The position numbers and the translations under genes are program-made. The notes below the pieces were generated by a model. It worked only from the letters and a program-made list of their open reading frames with translations, was not told the DNA's origin and did not search any database. A stretch of 18,791 nt of DNA from Candidatus Sulfotelmatobacter sp. (GTDB taxonomy: Bacteria > Acidobacteriota > Terriglobia > Terriglobales > SbA1). Of the stretch, positions 1 through 9,167 are shown in pieces; positions within the stretch are counted from its first letter, which is position 1; each line of letters starts with the position of its first letter. The stretch covers positions 1 to 18,791 of the forward strand of contig JASLEQ010000370.1 in NCBI GenBank assembly GCA_030151135.1, written 5' to 3'.

Positions 1-1
1 C

Positions 2-598
2 TTGCTTGTCAGCCCGCCGGTATTGATTCCAAGGCCAGAGACTGAGCATGTGATTGAAACGGTGCTCGAACTAATCCCTGCGACGGCATTCGGAATTCGC
101 ATGGTCGATGTCGGAACGGGCTCGGGTGCGATTGCGCTGGCCCTCGCCCGGGAATTTCCGCACGCGGAAATTCATGCGACCGACATCTCATCGTCGGCCT
201 TGGAGATAGCGGCTGCGAATGCGGCCCGTCTAGACCTGCATCAGCGCGTTCAGTTTCATAATACGGATTTGCTCGATGGGATCACCGGAGAGTTCGATCT
301 TGTCGTCTCGAACCCGCCTTATGTCGGAGAATCAGAAGAAGATCAGGTCCAACTGGAAGTCCGAAAATTCGAGCCGCGCAACGCGGTTTTCGCTGGGCCG
401 CTGGGAACTGAAATAATTGCGAGACTGATTCCACAAGCCTTCGAAAAGATGCGCCTCGGAGGCTGGCTGGTGTTCGAGATTAGCGGCACGATCGCAAATG
501 AAGTCGGATCCTTGCTTAACGACTGGGACGACGCGAGCATAACCCCAGACCTACAAGGAATTCCGCGGGTTGTTCGCGCCCGAAAGCCGTCAAGCTAG
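2..598 (+). CDS. prmC: PrmC, release factor glutamine methyltransferase (5' end missing)
   Basis: This is a SAM-dependent methyltransferase that modifies the Gln of the GGQ motif of peptide release factors RF1 and RF2 in the cytoplasm. The visible part opens directly with the family block VLIPRPETE, then the SAM-binding motif I (VDVGTGSGAIALALA) and the catalytic NPPY signature in VVSNPPYV, followed by the conserved FEPRNAVFAG stretch. Only 198 residues are present against about 280 in the family, so roughly 80 N-terminal residues (the release-factor-binding helical domain) lie upstream of the window. The TTG at position 2 is an internal codon, not the start. In most bacteria prmC follows prfA; here the upstream side cannot be seen. 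The gene ends with TAG at 596-598, sharing four bases with the end of the convergent purF. The product call is firm from the motif combination; RNA and other N5-glutamine methyltransferases share NPPY but not the LIPRPETE block. Confidence 0.93.
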   Translation: MLVSPPVLIPRPETEHVIETVLELIPATAFGIRMVDVGTGSGAIALALAREFPHAEIHATDISSSALEIAAANAARLDLHQRVQFHNTDLLDGITGEFDLVVSNPPYVGESEEDQVQLEVRKFEPRNAVFAGPLGTEIIARLIPQAFEKMRLGGWLVFEISGTIANEVGSLLNDWDDASITPDLQGIPRVVRARKPSS

Positions 599-2022
599 CG
601 TCGCACTGAGGCTGGCTGTATTTCTTCCACGTCGATGATGTCGGTCGGATATTTGCCCGTGTAGCACGCGGAGCAGTAGGAAGTTGCCTCGCCTTCACCG
701 CAAGCCTTCTTCAAACCTTCGAGCGACAGGTATGCGAGCGAATCCGCACCGATGTAATCACGGATCTGGTCAACGGATTTGTTCGCCGCAATCAACTGCT
801 TCTTCGAAGGCGTGTCCACCCCGTAATAACAGGGCGAGACTGTCGGCGGGCAGGAGATTCGCATGTGCACTTCTTTGGCTCCAGCACTGCGGATCATTCG
901 GACGATCTTGCGGCTAGTCGTGCCGCGCACAATGGAATCATCGATCAAGATAATTCGCTTCCCCTCAAGCAGCGAGCGCACCGGATTCAGTTTCAACTTC
1001 ACGCCGAAGTCCCGCACACTCTGACTGGGCTCGATGAAAGTTCGTCCGACATAATGATTGCGGATTAGCCCAAAGCGAAAAGGAATGCCGCTCTCGGCGG
1101 AGTAGCCTACCGCGGCGGTCACTCCAGAGTCGGGAACCGGCACAATCAGATCGGCCTCTACAGGGGCTTCGCGCGCAAGCTGGCGGCCGAGTTCCTCGCG
1201 ACTCGATTGAACCGAGCGGCCAAACACGAGACTGTCAGGACGCGAGAAATAGACATGCTCGAATATGCAGCTCGACTGCGGCGCAGCGGTGGAGTAAAAG
1301 CGGGAGGAAATGCCCTCGGCACTGACGATGATCAGTTCGCCCGGCTTCACATCCCGGACGTACTCTGCACCGATCAAATCAAAGGCGCAAGTCTCAGACG
1401 CGAAAACGACGGTGTCACGCTTCTGGCCTTCCACCGCAGGAATACGTCCCATCGCGAGCGGCCGGAATCCCCGCGGATCGCGTACGGCGAACACGCGATC
1501 ATGACTCATCATCACCAGCGAAAACGCACCGTCCACACGGCGCAGAGCGTCGGCCATTGCCTCGGGCAACGTGTGCTCCTTGGAGAGCGCGACCAAGTGA
1601 ACGATGACTTCGGTGTCGCTGTTGGTCTGAAAGATTGATCCCTGACTCTCAAGCCGGGCGCGCACCAAGGCGGCGTTCACAAGATTCCCGTTGTGAGCTA
1701 CCGCTAAGGATCCCTTATTGGACTGAACGAGAATCGGCTGGGCGTTCAGCAGCGCGGAGTCGCCGGCGGTCGAGTACCGTGTGTGTCCGATAGCGACCGT
1801 ACCGCGAAGCTTTGCCAAGACATCTTCGGTGAAGATATCGGCGACAGTTCCCATGGCTTTGTGCGCTTTTGAAGTCAGGCCGTCTGAGGTAACGATGCCG
1901 GCTGATTCCTGGCCGCGATGCTGCAAGGCGTGCAGACCGAGGTAGGCAAGCTTCTCGGCCTCGGGATGCGAGAAGATCGCGACTACGCCGCACTCGTCGT
2001 GAAATTTGTCAGGTTTCTGCAT
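595..2022 (-). CDS. purF: PurF, amidophosphoribosyltransferase (Fe-S, propeptide type)
   Basis: PurF catalyses the first committed step of de novo purine synthesis: PRPP plus glutamine gives 5-phosphoribosylamine. An N-terminal Ntn-hydrolase glutaminase domain (HTRYSTAG and AHNGNL blocks) is followed by a phosphoribosyltransferase domain with the PRPP loop ILIDDSIVRGTT. I chose the ATG at 2022 because it puts the nucleophile Cys at residue 11 (HDEC), as in Bacillus-type PurF, which is made with a cleaved propeptide of about 11 residues. An AAGGG lies 11 nt upstream. A longer reading from a TTG at 2070 would overlap purL by 14 bp and add 16 unusual residues. Cysteines in SSCIFEHVYF, SCPPTVSPCYYG and YCSACYTG match the ligand region of the oxygen-sensitive Fe-S cluster of the Bacillus type. 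It follows purL on the same strand with a 34-bp gap, so the two are probably co-transcribed. Confidence 0.96.
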   Translation of the reverse strand: MQKPDKFHDECGVVAIFSHPEAEKLAYLGLHALQHRGQESAGIVTSDGLTSKAHKAMGTVADIFTEDVLAKLRGTVAIGHTRYSTAGDSALLNAQPILVQSNKGSLAVAHNGNLVNAALVRARLESQGSIFQTNSDTEVIVHLVALSKEHTLPEAMADALRRVDGAFSLVMMSHDRVFAVRDPRGFRPLAMGRIPAVEGQKRDTVVFASETCAFDLIGAEYVRDVKPGELIIVSAEGISSRFYSTAAPQSSCIFEHVYFSRPDSLVFGRSVQSSREELGRQLAREAPVEADLIVPVPDSGVTAAVGYSAESGIPFRFGLIRNHYVGRTFIEPSQSVRDFGVKLKLNPVRSLLEGKRIILIDDSIVRGTTSRKIVRMIRSAGAKEVHMRISCPPTVSPCYYGVDTPSKKQLIAANKSVDQIRDYIGADSLAYLSLEGLKKACGEGEATSYCSACYTGKYPTDIIDVEEIQPASVRR

Positions 2023-2056
2023 TTCGCTATGAGCCCTTTTTGATCGAGTATCGGAT

Positions 2057-4366
2057 TTAGTCTGCCGCAACCAGTTCGGGGTCCGTCTTCAATGCCGCTT
2101 GCAGCGCGGATTCGTATGACTCTTCCAGTTCGGAAACTGGTGTCTGGATTACAACCGTGCCGTCAAGAGAGACTTCAAAAGTTTGAGGAATCGTCTCGCC
2201 AATCACGTCTGCCGAGACGCCGTGTTTTGCCGCCACCTCTTTGATTCGGGCCACGTGGCCGGGGTCGCAAGATACCACGATTCGGCTTGAATCCTCGCCG
2301 AAAAGTGCGTGCTCGGCAAAAAGCCCACCGGAAGCCAGGTTCAGGCGGGCTCCAACCTGTTTTGGAAATGCTTTCTCGGCCAAGGCAACCGCAATTCCAC
2401 CCTCCGAACAGTCGTGGGCGGAATCCAGCAACTCCAGCCGAATCATCTCGACGACAGCCTTTTGCAGAGCAGCTTCTTGCTCGAGTTCCAACTCAGGTGG
2501 ATATCCCCAAATCGTTTCTAGAATCTCTTTCGCATACTCCGACGAACCAAATTCGGTTTCGGCATCCGTGGCATCACCAACTTCGCCCGCGTGCAAGAGC
2601 ATGACCGTTCGCTCCGGAGCCTTGAAGTGCATCTTGGCGGCTCTGTGAACCTCTTCCAGAATGCCCACCACTCCGAGCACCGGCGTCGGGTAAATTCCTT
2701 CCCCGAGCGTCTCGTTGTAGAAGCTGACATTACCGCCAGTAATCGGGATTTCCAGTTCCTCGCAGGCCTTCGTGATGCCATCAATCGTCTGTGAGAACTG
2801 CCACATGATGGGAGGCTTTTCGGGATTACCGAAGTTCAGGCAATTTGTAGCGCCGACCGCCGTGGCACCAGAACACGCCACCTTGCGGGCAGCTTCTGCG
2901 ACGGCGTGCATAGCTCCCAGCTTTGGATCGAGATAACACCAGCGGCCATTGCCATCTAGCGCCATGGAAACACCACGTTGCGTGCCTTTGATCCGAATCA
3001 CCCCCGCATCGCCTGCGCCCGGAGCCTCGACCGTGTTGGTCTGCACCATGTGATCGTATTGCTGCCAGACCCATCGCTTGCTGCAAATGTTCGGGCTCGC
3101 CAGAAGCTGCTTCAGAGTTGAAGTGAAGTCTCTTCTGTCGCCGAAGCTGATGTGATCGGGCTTTTCGCGAGGTATTGGAGGTTCCCACCGCGCCAGGGGA
3201 CGCTTATAAAGCGGCGCTTCGTCAGTCAGCGCCGGATTCGGAATCTCCGCCACGACGTTGCCGTGTTCCAGCACGCGCAGTTTATTGTCGATCGTGACTT
3301 TACCGATCTCAACTGCATCGAGTCCCCACTTTTCGAAGACGCGGTAGACCTCGTTTTCGCGGCCTTTCTGGGCGACCAGAAGCATGCGCTCCTGCGACTC
3401 GCTCAGCATGATCTCGTAAGGGGTCATGTGGGTCTCCCGCTGGGGAACGCGGTCGAGCTCAATCTCGATTCCAACATTGCCGCGCCCGCCCATTTCACAC
3501 GTCGAGCAGGTCAGCCCGGCTGCACCCATGTCCTGGATGCCGACAATGGCGCCGGTCTGCATCGCTTCGAGACAGGCTTCCAGAAGCAGCTTTTCAAGGA
3601 AAGGATCGCCGACTTGAACATTCGGCCGCTTGGCCTCGGAGGCCTCGCTGAATTCCTCGCTGGCCATGGTCGCACCATGGATGCCATCTTTCCCCGTTTT
3701 TGAGCCCACGTAAATGACTGGGTTTCCCTCTCCGGCCGCGCGCGCGTAAAAAATCTCGTCCTTCTTGACCAAGCCCAGTGCAAACGCATTCACCAGCGGA
3801 TTGCCCGAGTAGCACGCCTCAAACTTGGTTTCGCCTCCGAGATTCGGAACGCCAAAGCAGTTCCCGTATGAAGCGACACCGCTGACTACGCCTTCCATCA
3901 CCGAGTGGTTCTTGTGCAGATCTTTTTGCGAAGCTGCGGACTTCGCGGTGATCGGTCCGAATCGCAAGGAGTCCATTACGGCGACCGGCCGCGCGCCCAT
4001 CGTGAAGATGTCCCTGAGAATTCCACCGACGCCGGTGGTTGCTCCCTGGAATGGCTCGATGAACGACGGATGATTGTGCGACTCGATCTTGAACGCGCAA
4101 GCCCAGCCATCGCCGATATCGATAATGCCCGCGTTCTCTCCCGGTCCCTGCAGAACGAATTTGCTGCGAGTCGGCAGCCTTTTCAGATGCACGCGCGAAG
4201 ACTTATAAGAGCAGTGCTCGCTCCACATGACGCTGAAAATCCCGAGTTCAGTGAGCGAGGGGTCACGGCCACCCAGAAGCTGCTTGATCTTTTCGTATTC
4301 GTCGAGCGTGAGGCCATGCTGCCGGATGGTTTCCGGGGAAAAAGCAGAGGTCAAAGAGGTAGGCAT
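2057..4366 (-). CDS. purL: PurL, phosphoribosylformylglycinamidine synthase, small subunit-type
   Basis: This is the ATP-dependent synthetase of the PurSQL complex, which converts FGAR to FGAM in purine synthesis. The 769-residue length fits the small PurL class (B. subtilis about 740) and lacks the fused glutaminase domain of the roughly 1300-residue proteobacterial enzyme, so separate PurS and PurQ are expected elsewhere; neither is in the window. Visible family blocks are WSEHCSYK (residues 48-55), the ESHNHPS active-site stretch (95-101), the phosphate-binding [12 protein letters not shown] that follows, SESQERML in the middle, and [10 protein letters not shown] with the DCSEGG motif in the second half. 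It is the first gene of a purL-purF unit transcribed away from selB. The ATG at 4366 has no convincing Shine-Dalgarno sequence just upstream. The 103-bp gap to selB must carry both divergent promoters, but I found no clear -35/-10 pair in it. Confidence 0.96.
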   Translation of the reverse strand: MPTSLTSAFSPETIRQHGLTLDEYEKIKQLLGGRDPSLTELGIFSVMWSEHCSYKSSRVHLKRLPTRSKFVLQGPGENAGIIDIGDGWACAFKIESHNHPSFIEPFQGATTGVGGILRDIFTMGARPVAVMDSLRFGPITAKSAASQKDLHKNHSVMEGVVSGVASYGNCFGVPNLGGETKFEACYSGNPLVNAFALGLVKKDEIFYARAAGEGNPVIYVGSKTGKDGIHGATMASEEFSEASEAKRPNVQVGDPFLEKLLLEACLEAMQTGAIVGIQDMGAAGLTCSTCEMGGRGNVGIEIELDRVPQRETHMTPYEIMLSESQERMLLVAQKGRENEVYRVFEKWGLDAVEIGKVTIDNKLRVLEHGNVVAEIPNPALTDEAPLYKRPLARWEPPIPREKPDHISFGDRRDFTSTLKQLLASPNICSKRWVWQQYDHMVQTNTVEAPGAGDAGVIRIKGTQRGVSMALDGNGRWCYLDPKLGAMHAVAEAARKVACSGATAVGATNCLNFGNPEKPPIMWQFSQTIDGITKACEELEIPITGGNVSFYNETLGEGIYPTPVLGVVGILEEVHRAAKMHFKAPERTVMLLHAGEVGDATDAETEFGSSEYAKEILETIWGYPPELELEQEAALQKAVVEMIRLELLDSAHDCSEGGIAVALAEKAFPKQVGARLNLASGGLFAEHALFGEDSSRIVVSCDPGHVARIKEVAAKHGVSADVIGETIPQTFEVSLDGTVVIQTPVSELEESYESALQAALKTDPELVAAD

Positions 4367-4469
4367 TGGGAACTTCTATTGTCGCATTTTCAGTGGGGCA
4401 GCGATAGAGGTTCTTGCGCAGGATTTTGACCCATTTTTGCAGCTTTGCGCCTGCTACGATTCTCCAAGC

Positions 4470-6368
4470 ATGAAATCGATCATTGTCGGGACTGCGGGAC
4501 ATATCGACCACGGTAAAACCGCGCTGGTAAAAGCTCTTACGGGCATCGATGCCGACCGCCTGCAGGAGGAAAAGCGCCGCGGGATCACCATAGATTTGGG
4601 TTTTGCACACATGGACCTGGTCGACGCCGCCGGCGAGCGTATCCAGGTCAGTTTCGTCGATGTTCCCGGACATGAGCGGTTCGTGCGCAACATGCTGGCG
4701 GGAGTTGGCGGAATTGATCTCGTGCTGCTCGTGATTGCCGCTGACGAATCGATCAAGCCACAAACCCGGGAGCACTTCGACATACTCCAGCTGCTCGGAG
4801 TGCAGCGGGGAATCACCATTTTGACGAAGGCCGATGCCGTTGACGCCGAGACTCTGGAAGTCGTGCACCTCGAGGTGGAGGAGTTCTTGCATGGAACGTT
4901 CCTCGAAACGCCCCAAGCGCCCATTGTGGCCGTCAGTTCCTTAACTGGCTCAGGCCTGGCAAAACTTAAAAAAGCGATCATTGCGGTTGCCGCACAATTG
5001 CCCGCCCGAAACTCCAAGGGCCTTGTCCGCCTTCCCATTGACCGCGTATTCACGATGAAAGGGTTCGGTACAGTGGTCACCGGGACCCTATTCTCTGGGA
5101 CTATTCATGCGGAAGACGAGCTCGAAGTCTTCCCGACCGGGCGGAGAGTTCGAACTCGCGGTGTTCAGGTTCACGGGAAAATATCGCAAATAGCCGTGGC
5201 TGGTCAGCGCACCGCGTTGAATCTCGCCGGTACGAGTACAGAAGATCTTTCACGCGGCATGATTCTTGCCCCGCCCGATACGTTTTCGGCGACGCGGCGG
5301 GCTGATGTGCAGTTGCGGTTACTTTCATCGGCGCCGCGAGCTTTGAAGAATGGAGCCCGCGTTCATTTCCACTGCCATACCATGGAAGCCGTGGCCGGCG
5401 TGCGACTGCTTCGAGATACCCCCGTTCTTCCTGGCGAGAGTGCGTTCGCCCGGCTGCTATTGCCGCGGCCAGCGCTGTTGCTTCCCGGAGACAGATTCAT
5501 TGTGCGGCAGTTTTCGCCCGTGATCACCATTGGCGGAGGGATTGTGCTCGACTCAACCCCGGCACTGCGCCTTGGTCGGAATAATGACAACCTCCGGGTG
5601 TTTGCAGAGGGAGATATCGCGAATTCTCTGCGCATGCGCATCTTGCGACGCGGGCCGGCAGGAATTTCGACGCCCCGGCTGGTTGCCGAGTCAGGGCTTA
5701 CAAAGGAACAGATCGAGAGCGCCCTTGCCGCATCATCGCGCAATGCCGAGATCGTCCGCATTGGGAGCTTCCGCATCGGAGCGAACGAACTGACTGCGCT
5801 CCTCGAATCGACACTCGATATCGTCGCGGAATTTCATACCAGGAATCCACTGGAACCCGGCATCTCAAAAGAGCGACTTCGTGAAAGATTGAATTCGGAG
5901 CCAGCGATTTTTGACCACGTCCTGCAGATGTTGACCTCGCAAAGGAAGATTGAAGTTGCGGCAGAGATGGTTCGCCTTCCGGGTCGCGGCGTCATGATGA
6001 AAGACGAGGAGGCGGAATCCAAGAAGCAAATTGAGGCAGCGTTTGCGACAGCAGGTCTGAAAGTTCCCGCGCTACCGGAAGTGCTGGCCGGATTGAAAGT
6101 GGACAAAAATCGCGCCCAGAAGCTCGTGACCCTCCTTTTACGCGAAAAGATCCTGGTGAAGATCTCTGAAGATTTGGTATTTCATCGCACGGCACTCGAT
6201 GAATTGCGACAGCAGATCGTGGCGCAGAAAGCAAAGTCTTCAAAAATGGATGTCGCGCTTTTCAAGGAAATGACGGGTGTCAGCCGTAAATATGCGATTC
6301 CCCTGCTGGAGTATCTCGACCGCGAACGGGTCACGAAGCGCGCGGGGGATACCCGCGTGATCCTCTGA
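4470..6368 (+). CDS. selB: SelB, selenocysteine-specific translation elongation factor
   Basis: SelB is a GTPase that delivers Sec-tRNA(Sec) to UGA codons followed by a SECIS hairpin. The G domain shows G1 GHIDHGKT (residues 10-17), G2 in [11 protein letters not shown]3 DVPGHE (64-69) and G4 TKAD (119-122). EF-Tu-like domains II and III follow ([13 protein letters not shown]). The C-terminal ~250 residues carry winged-helix repeats and end in the block [20 protein letters not shown], which binds SECIS RNA in the family. At 632 residues the length matches the family (E. coli 614). The ATG at 4470 begins the conserved [18 protein letters not shown]-terminus; starts further upstream would add about 80 unrelated residues and run into purL. 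No Shine-Dalgarno sequence is obvious. selA, selC and selD are not in the window, and I saw no in-frame UGA in the neighbouring genes that would mark a local selenoprotein. trmFO follows 73 bp downstream on the same strand. Confidence 0.95.
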   Translation: MKSIIVGTAGHIDHGKTALVKALTGIDADRLQEEKRRGITIDLGFAHMDLVDAAGERIQVSFVDVPGHERFVRNMLAGVGGIDLVLLVIAADESIKPQTREHFDILQLLGVQRGITILTKADAVDAETLEVVHLEVEEFLHGTFLETPQAPIVAVSSLTGSGLAKLKKAIIAVAAQLPARNSKGLVRLPIDRVFTMKGFGTVVTGTLFSGTIHAEDELEVFPTGRRVRTRGVQVHGKISQIAVAGQRTALNLAGTSTEDLSRGMILAPPDTFSATRRADVQLRLLSSAPRALKNGARVHFHCHTMEAVAGVRLLRDTPVLPGESAFARLLLPRPALLLPGDRFIVRQFSPVITIGGGIVLDSTPALRLGRNNDNLRVFAEGDIANSLRMRILRRGPAGISTPRLVAESGLTKEQIESALAASSRNAEIVRIGSFRIGANELTALLESTLDIVAEFHTRNPLEPGISKERLRERLNSEPAIFDHVLQMLTSQRKIEVAAEMVRLPGRGVMMKDEEAESKKQIEAAFATAGLKVPALPEVLAGLKVDKNRAQKLVTLLLREKILVKISEDLVFHRTALDELRQQIVAQKAKSSKMDVALFKEMTGVSRKYAIPLLEYLDRERVTKRAGDTRVIL

Positions 6369-6410
6369 CTGAACAAGCGATATGCCACAATAAGCTAGGG
6401 ATGGGGCCGG

Positions 6411-6432
6411 GAGTGCCGCGTCATCCGCACTC
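6411..6432. repeat. 6-bp inverted repeat just upstream of trmFO
   Basis: GAGTGC (6411-6416) and GCACTC (6427-6432) form a perfect 6-bp inverted repeat with a 10-nt loop, in the 73-bp gap between selB and trmFO and ending 9 nt before the trmFO ATG. There is no T-run after it, so it is not a typical intrinsic terminator for selB. A leader stem-loop or a regulator site are both possible. A repeat this short can also occur by chance. Confidence 0.3.
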
Positions 6433-6441
6433 ACAGACCGA

Positions 6442-7785
6442 ATGACAAACATCAAAATCATCGGGGCAGGGCTTGCCGGATCCGAAGCGGCCTGGCAGTG
6501 TGCGCGGCGTGGCCTTGACGTTGAATTATTCGAGATGCGGCCAGTCCGTTCAACACCCGCGCACCAGACCGCCGACTTCGCGGAACTCGTCTGCTCGAAT
6601 TCGCTCAAGTCTGACAGCGAAAACACCGCTCCATGGTTGCTGAAGGAGGAGATGCGCCGCGCGGGATCGTTGCTGATGGAAATTGCCCGCGAATGCGCCG
6701 TTCCCGCCGGGCACGCGCTCGCCGTAGACCGCGTCACGTTCGCTGCCCGGGTGACCGAAGCGATCTCGCGCGAGCCTCGAATTCGTGTGCGGCGAGAGGA
6801 AGTTTCATCCGTGGATGAGACGAATGACGTCACAATTATCGCCACGGGCCCGCTTACCTCGGATGCTCTAACCGCAGAGATCGCTCGTCTGAGCGCTCAC
6901 AATTCGGAGCAGGAAGGCGCCACCCATCTTTATTTCTATGATTCAATCAGCCCCATCGTTGAAGCGGATTCCATCGATATGTCACGCGTCTACATGGCGG
7001 CGCGTTATGACAAGGGCTCGGCCGACTACATTAACTGCCCAATGACGCCGGAAGAGTACGGCACATTTTTCGACGCCCTGCTCTCGGCGCAGTCGGTAGA
7101 AGAAAAAGAGTGGGAAAAGCTGAACTACTTCGAAAGCTGTCTCCCCATCGAAGAGATCGCGCGGCGCGGCCGCGACACGCTGCGTTTTGGCCCGATGAAA
7201 CCGGTAGGACTTAGAGATCCCCGCACCGGCAAAACTCCATACGCCGTGGTCCAGTTGCGGCAGGAAAATCTGCGGGCCGATTCCTACAACTTGGTCGGAT
7301 TTCAAAATCACTTGAAGTTCGGCGAACAAGCGCGAGTGTTGCGTCTCATACCTGGTCTCGAAAATGCGCGGTTTCTGCGCTACGGGCAAATTCACCGCAA
7401 CACTTACATCAATGGGCCCACTTTGCTGCGTGAAACTCTGCAGATGAAAGCGCATCCGAACGTGTTTTTCGCGGGACAGATTTGCGGTGTGGAAGGATAT
7501 GTCGAATCCGTTGCGACAGGTTTGCTGGCGGGGATGCACGCCTCAGCAATGGTTTCGGGTGAGCCGCTGATGGGCGCTCCCCGGGCTTCGGCATTCGGAT
7601 CGCTTACCCACTACGTTACGCACGCTGATCCCAAACATTTCCAGCCCGCCAACATCACCTTTGATTTGTTGCCACCGCTCGACAGGAAGATCCGCGATCG
7701 CAAAGAACGTCATCGTCTGCAGTGCGAGTTGGCTCTAAAGGAGTTCGATGCCTGGCTCGCCGGCGTCGCCCCGGTACATGCCTAG
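6442..7785 (+). CDS. trmFO: TrmFO, methylenetetrahydrofolate-tRNA (uracil-54-C5)-methyltransferase
   Basis: This FAD-dependent enzyme makes m5U54 (T54) in tRNA using methylene-tetrahydrofolate as carbon donor and NAD(P)H as reductant, replacing the SAM-dependent TrmA. The N-terminus is a dinucleotide-binding fold (IIGAGLAGSEAAW), followed by the block FELVCSNSLKS-like ELVCSNSLKS with Cys51 and the second conserved cysteine, Cys233, in YFESCLPIEEIARRG. These correspond to the two functional cysteines of the B. subtilis enzyme (Cys53 and Cys226). The FAD-binding C-terminal block GQICGVEGYVESVATGLLAG is intact. At 447 residues it is full length. It is distinguished from MnmG (GidA), its larger relative, by length and by the CSNSLKS and GPMKPVGLRDPRTGK blocks. 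It follows selB in the same direction; both act on translation. Confidence 0.97.
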   Translation: MTNIKIIGAGLAGSEAAWQCARRGLDVELFEMRPVRSTPAHQTADFAELVCSNSLKSDSENTAPWLLKEEMRRAGSLLMEIARECAVPAGHALAVDRVTFAARVTEAISREPRIRVRREEVSSVDETNDVTIIATGPLTSDALTAEIARLSAHNSEQEGATHLYFYDSISPIVEADSIDMSRVYMAARYDKGSADYINCPMTPEEYGTFFDALLSAQSVEEKEWEKLNYFESCLPIEEIARRGRDTLRFGPMKPVGLRDPRTGKTPYAVVQLRQENLRADSYNLVGFQNHLKFGEQARVLRLIPGLENARFLRYGQIHRNTYINGPTLLRETLQMKAHPNVFFAGQICGVEGYVESVATGLLAGMHASAMVSGEPLMGAPRASAFGSLTHYVTHADPKHFQPANITFDLLPPLDRKIRDRKERHRLQCELALKEFDAWLAGVAPVHA

Positions 7786-7890
7786 ACCGGAATAAAATAC
7801 CCAAAACCTGCAACAAAAAGTCCACCGAATACGTACCCATAGATAGGCTCGGGGCTTACTTTATCGGCAGCGCCTCGTCCAAACATTGGC

Positions 7891-9150
7891 ATGACGTTCA
7901 GCGACTTATTCCTCGATGTCCTCCGCACCTTATGGTCCCACAAATTACGCGCATTCCTGACGATGTTTGGGATCGCGTGGGGCATCGTATCGATCGTGCT
8001 GATGGTGGCGGCGGGCGAAGGTTTGCGTAAGGGTCAGGAAGAACAGGCTCGAAACCTCGGCAAAGACGTCATGATCGTTTTCCACGGCCGCACGAGTTTG
8101 CAAGCCGGCGGCATGCACGCAGGGCGCATCGTGCATTGGGAAGATGACGACGTTCCAGTCGTCCAGTCGGATTCTCCCGATTGTGAGTACGCCATTCCCG
8201 AGCTTGAGCAGGATACGGTCCGAACACATTCCAACTACAACAATGCTGCATTCACCGTTACTGGATCTTATCCGCCATTCGGCTACATCCGTTCCCTGGA
8301 TGTAGGCCAGGGCCGCTTCTACGACTGGGACGACATGCGCGAAGGCCGGCGTGTCGCCTTCCTGGGATCTGACGCGGCGAAGCAGCTTTTTCCCGGTCGC
8401 AATCCGGTAGGAGAAAACATTTATCTCAACGATTTCCCATATACCGTAATTGGAGTCATGCAGAAGAAGAAGCAGGACTCCAGTTACGACGGCTGGGATG
8501 TCAACAAAGTGTTTCTGCCATTCACCGCCATGCGGCGTGATTTTCCGGACAAACCACCTGGCACAAGCACCACGTTCGACCAGCTTCTTGTCACTCCTAA
8601 ATCAGTAGAACAGCATGAGGCCTGCAAAAGAGAAGTCAGGGTCGCGCTGGCCCGCATGCATCATTACGATTCCAACGACAAAGAGGCATGTCCGATCTGG
8701 GATACAGTGCAGGAAGCCCAAGCTTTCAAAACCATGACCGATGGCATGAAGTTCTTTCTCGGAGAGGTTGGGATCGTCACCCTTCTGCTCGGGGGCATCG
8801 GCGTCATGAACGTGATGCTGGTTGCGGTGAGGGAGCGGACTCGCGAGATCGGCGTACGTAAGGCGATTGGCGCTCCCGCGGGAACCATCCTCCGTCAGTT
8901 CTTTATCGAGGCTTTGATCATTGCCTTGCTCAGCGGAGCGATCGGCTTGGGCGTGGCTTTCGGATTTTGTGCGCTGGTCAACATGCTTCCCATGCCCGAT
9001 TTCTTCGCTGGCCTGGTTCCGAGTTGGACTTCGGGGCTCACCGCCGCGGGTTTACTGGGAGCGATTGCAGTGGGCGCCGCATTGTATCCCGCGCGCCGTG
9101 CGGCCTCGATTGACCCGATCGAAGCCTTGCGATATGAGGCTGGAGGGTAG
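7891..9150 (+). CDS. MacB/FtsX-type ABC transporter permease, first of a pair
   Basis: A four-helix permease of the MacB/LolC type: one membrane segment near the N-terminus (about residues 21-43, FLTMFGIAWGIVSIVLMVA), a large periplasmic domain (about 45-290), and three C-terminal membrane segments. These start at GEVGIVTLLLGGIGVMNVML and are followed by the cytoplasmic coupling motif RTREIGVRKAIGA, FFIEALIIALLSGAIGL, and a last helix ending ARRAASIDPIEALRYE. This signature belongs to mechanotransmission-type ABC systems, which use an ATPase to move periplasmic cargo (drugs, peptides, lipoproteins) rather than to import. At 419 residues it is the permease alone; the fused N-terminal ATPase of true MacB is absent, and no ATPase gene lies next to it. 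The ATG at 7891 starts the usual family N-terminus, though I see no good Shine-Dalgarno sequence. The second permease starts 17 bp after its stop. The substrate cannot be read from the sequence. Confidence 0.88.
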   Translation: MTFSDLFLDVLRTLWSHKLRAFLTMFGIAWGIVSIVLMVAAGEGLRKGQEEQARNLGKDVMIVFHGRTSLQAGGMHAGRIVHWEDDDVPVVQSDSPDCEYAIPELEQDTVRTHSNYNNAAFTVTGSYPPFGYIRSLDVGQGRFYDWDDMREGRRVAFLGSDAAKQLFPGRNPVGENIYLNDFPYTVIGVMQKKKQDSSYDGWDVNKVFLPFTAMRRDFPDKPPGTSTTFDQLLVTPKSVEQHEACKREVRVALARMHHYDSNDKEACPIWDTVQEAQAFKTMTDGMKFFLGEVGIVTLLLGGIGVMNVMLVAVRERTREIGVRKAIGAPAGTILRQFFIEALIIALLSGAIGLGVAFGFCALVNMLPMPDFFAGLVPSWTSGLTAAGLLGAIAVGAALYPARRAASIDPIEALRYEAGG

Positions 9151-9167
9151 CGGGCGAGCTTTATTCC

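Noticed and set aside
4426..4460. Possible sigma70 promoter for selB: TTGACC (4426-4431) with TACGAT (4455-4460)
   Set aside because: The spacer is 23 bp, too long for a working pair, and no better -10 box lies at 16-18 bp.
4227..4469. A longer selB reading frame starting inside purL
   Set aside because: The extra 81 residues overlap the 5' end of purL antisense and match nothing in SelB; the family N-terminus [17 protein letters not shown] begins at 4470.
6369..6441. tRNA-Sec or another small RNA gene between selB and trmFO
   Set aside because: Only 73 bp, with no cloverleaf pairing and no CCA or TTC-loop sequence; tRNA-Sec needs about 95 nt.
7771..7790. Inverted repeat CCGGT/ACCGG at the trmFO stop as an intrinsic terminator
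   Set aside because: Only 5 bp, and followed by AATAAAA rather than a T-run in the direction of trmFO.
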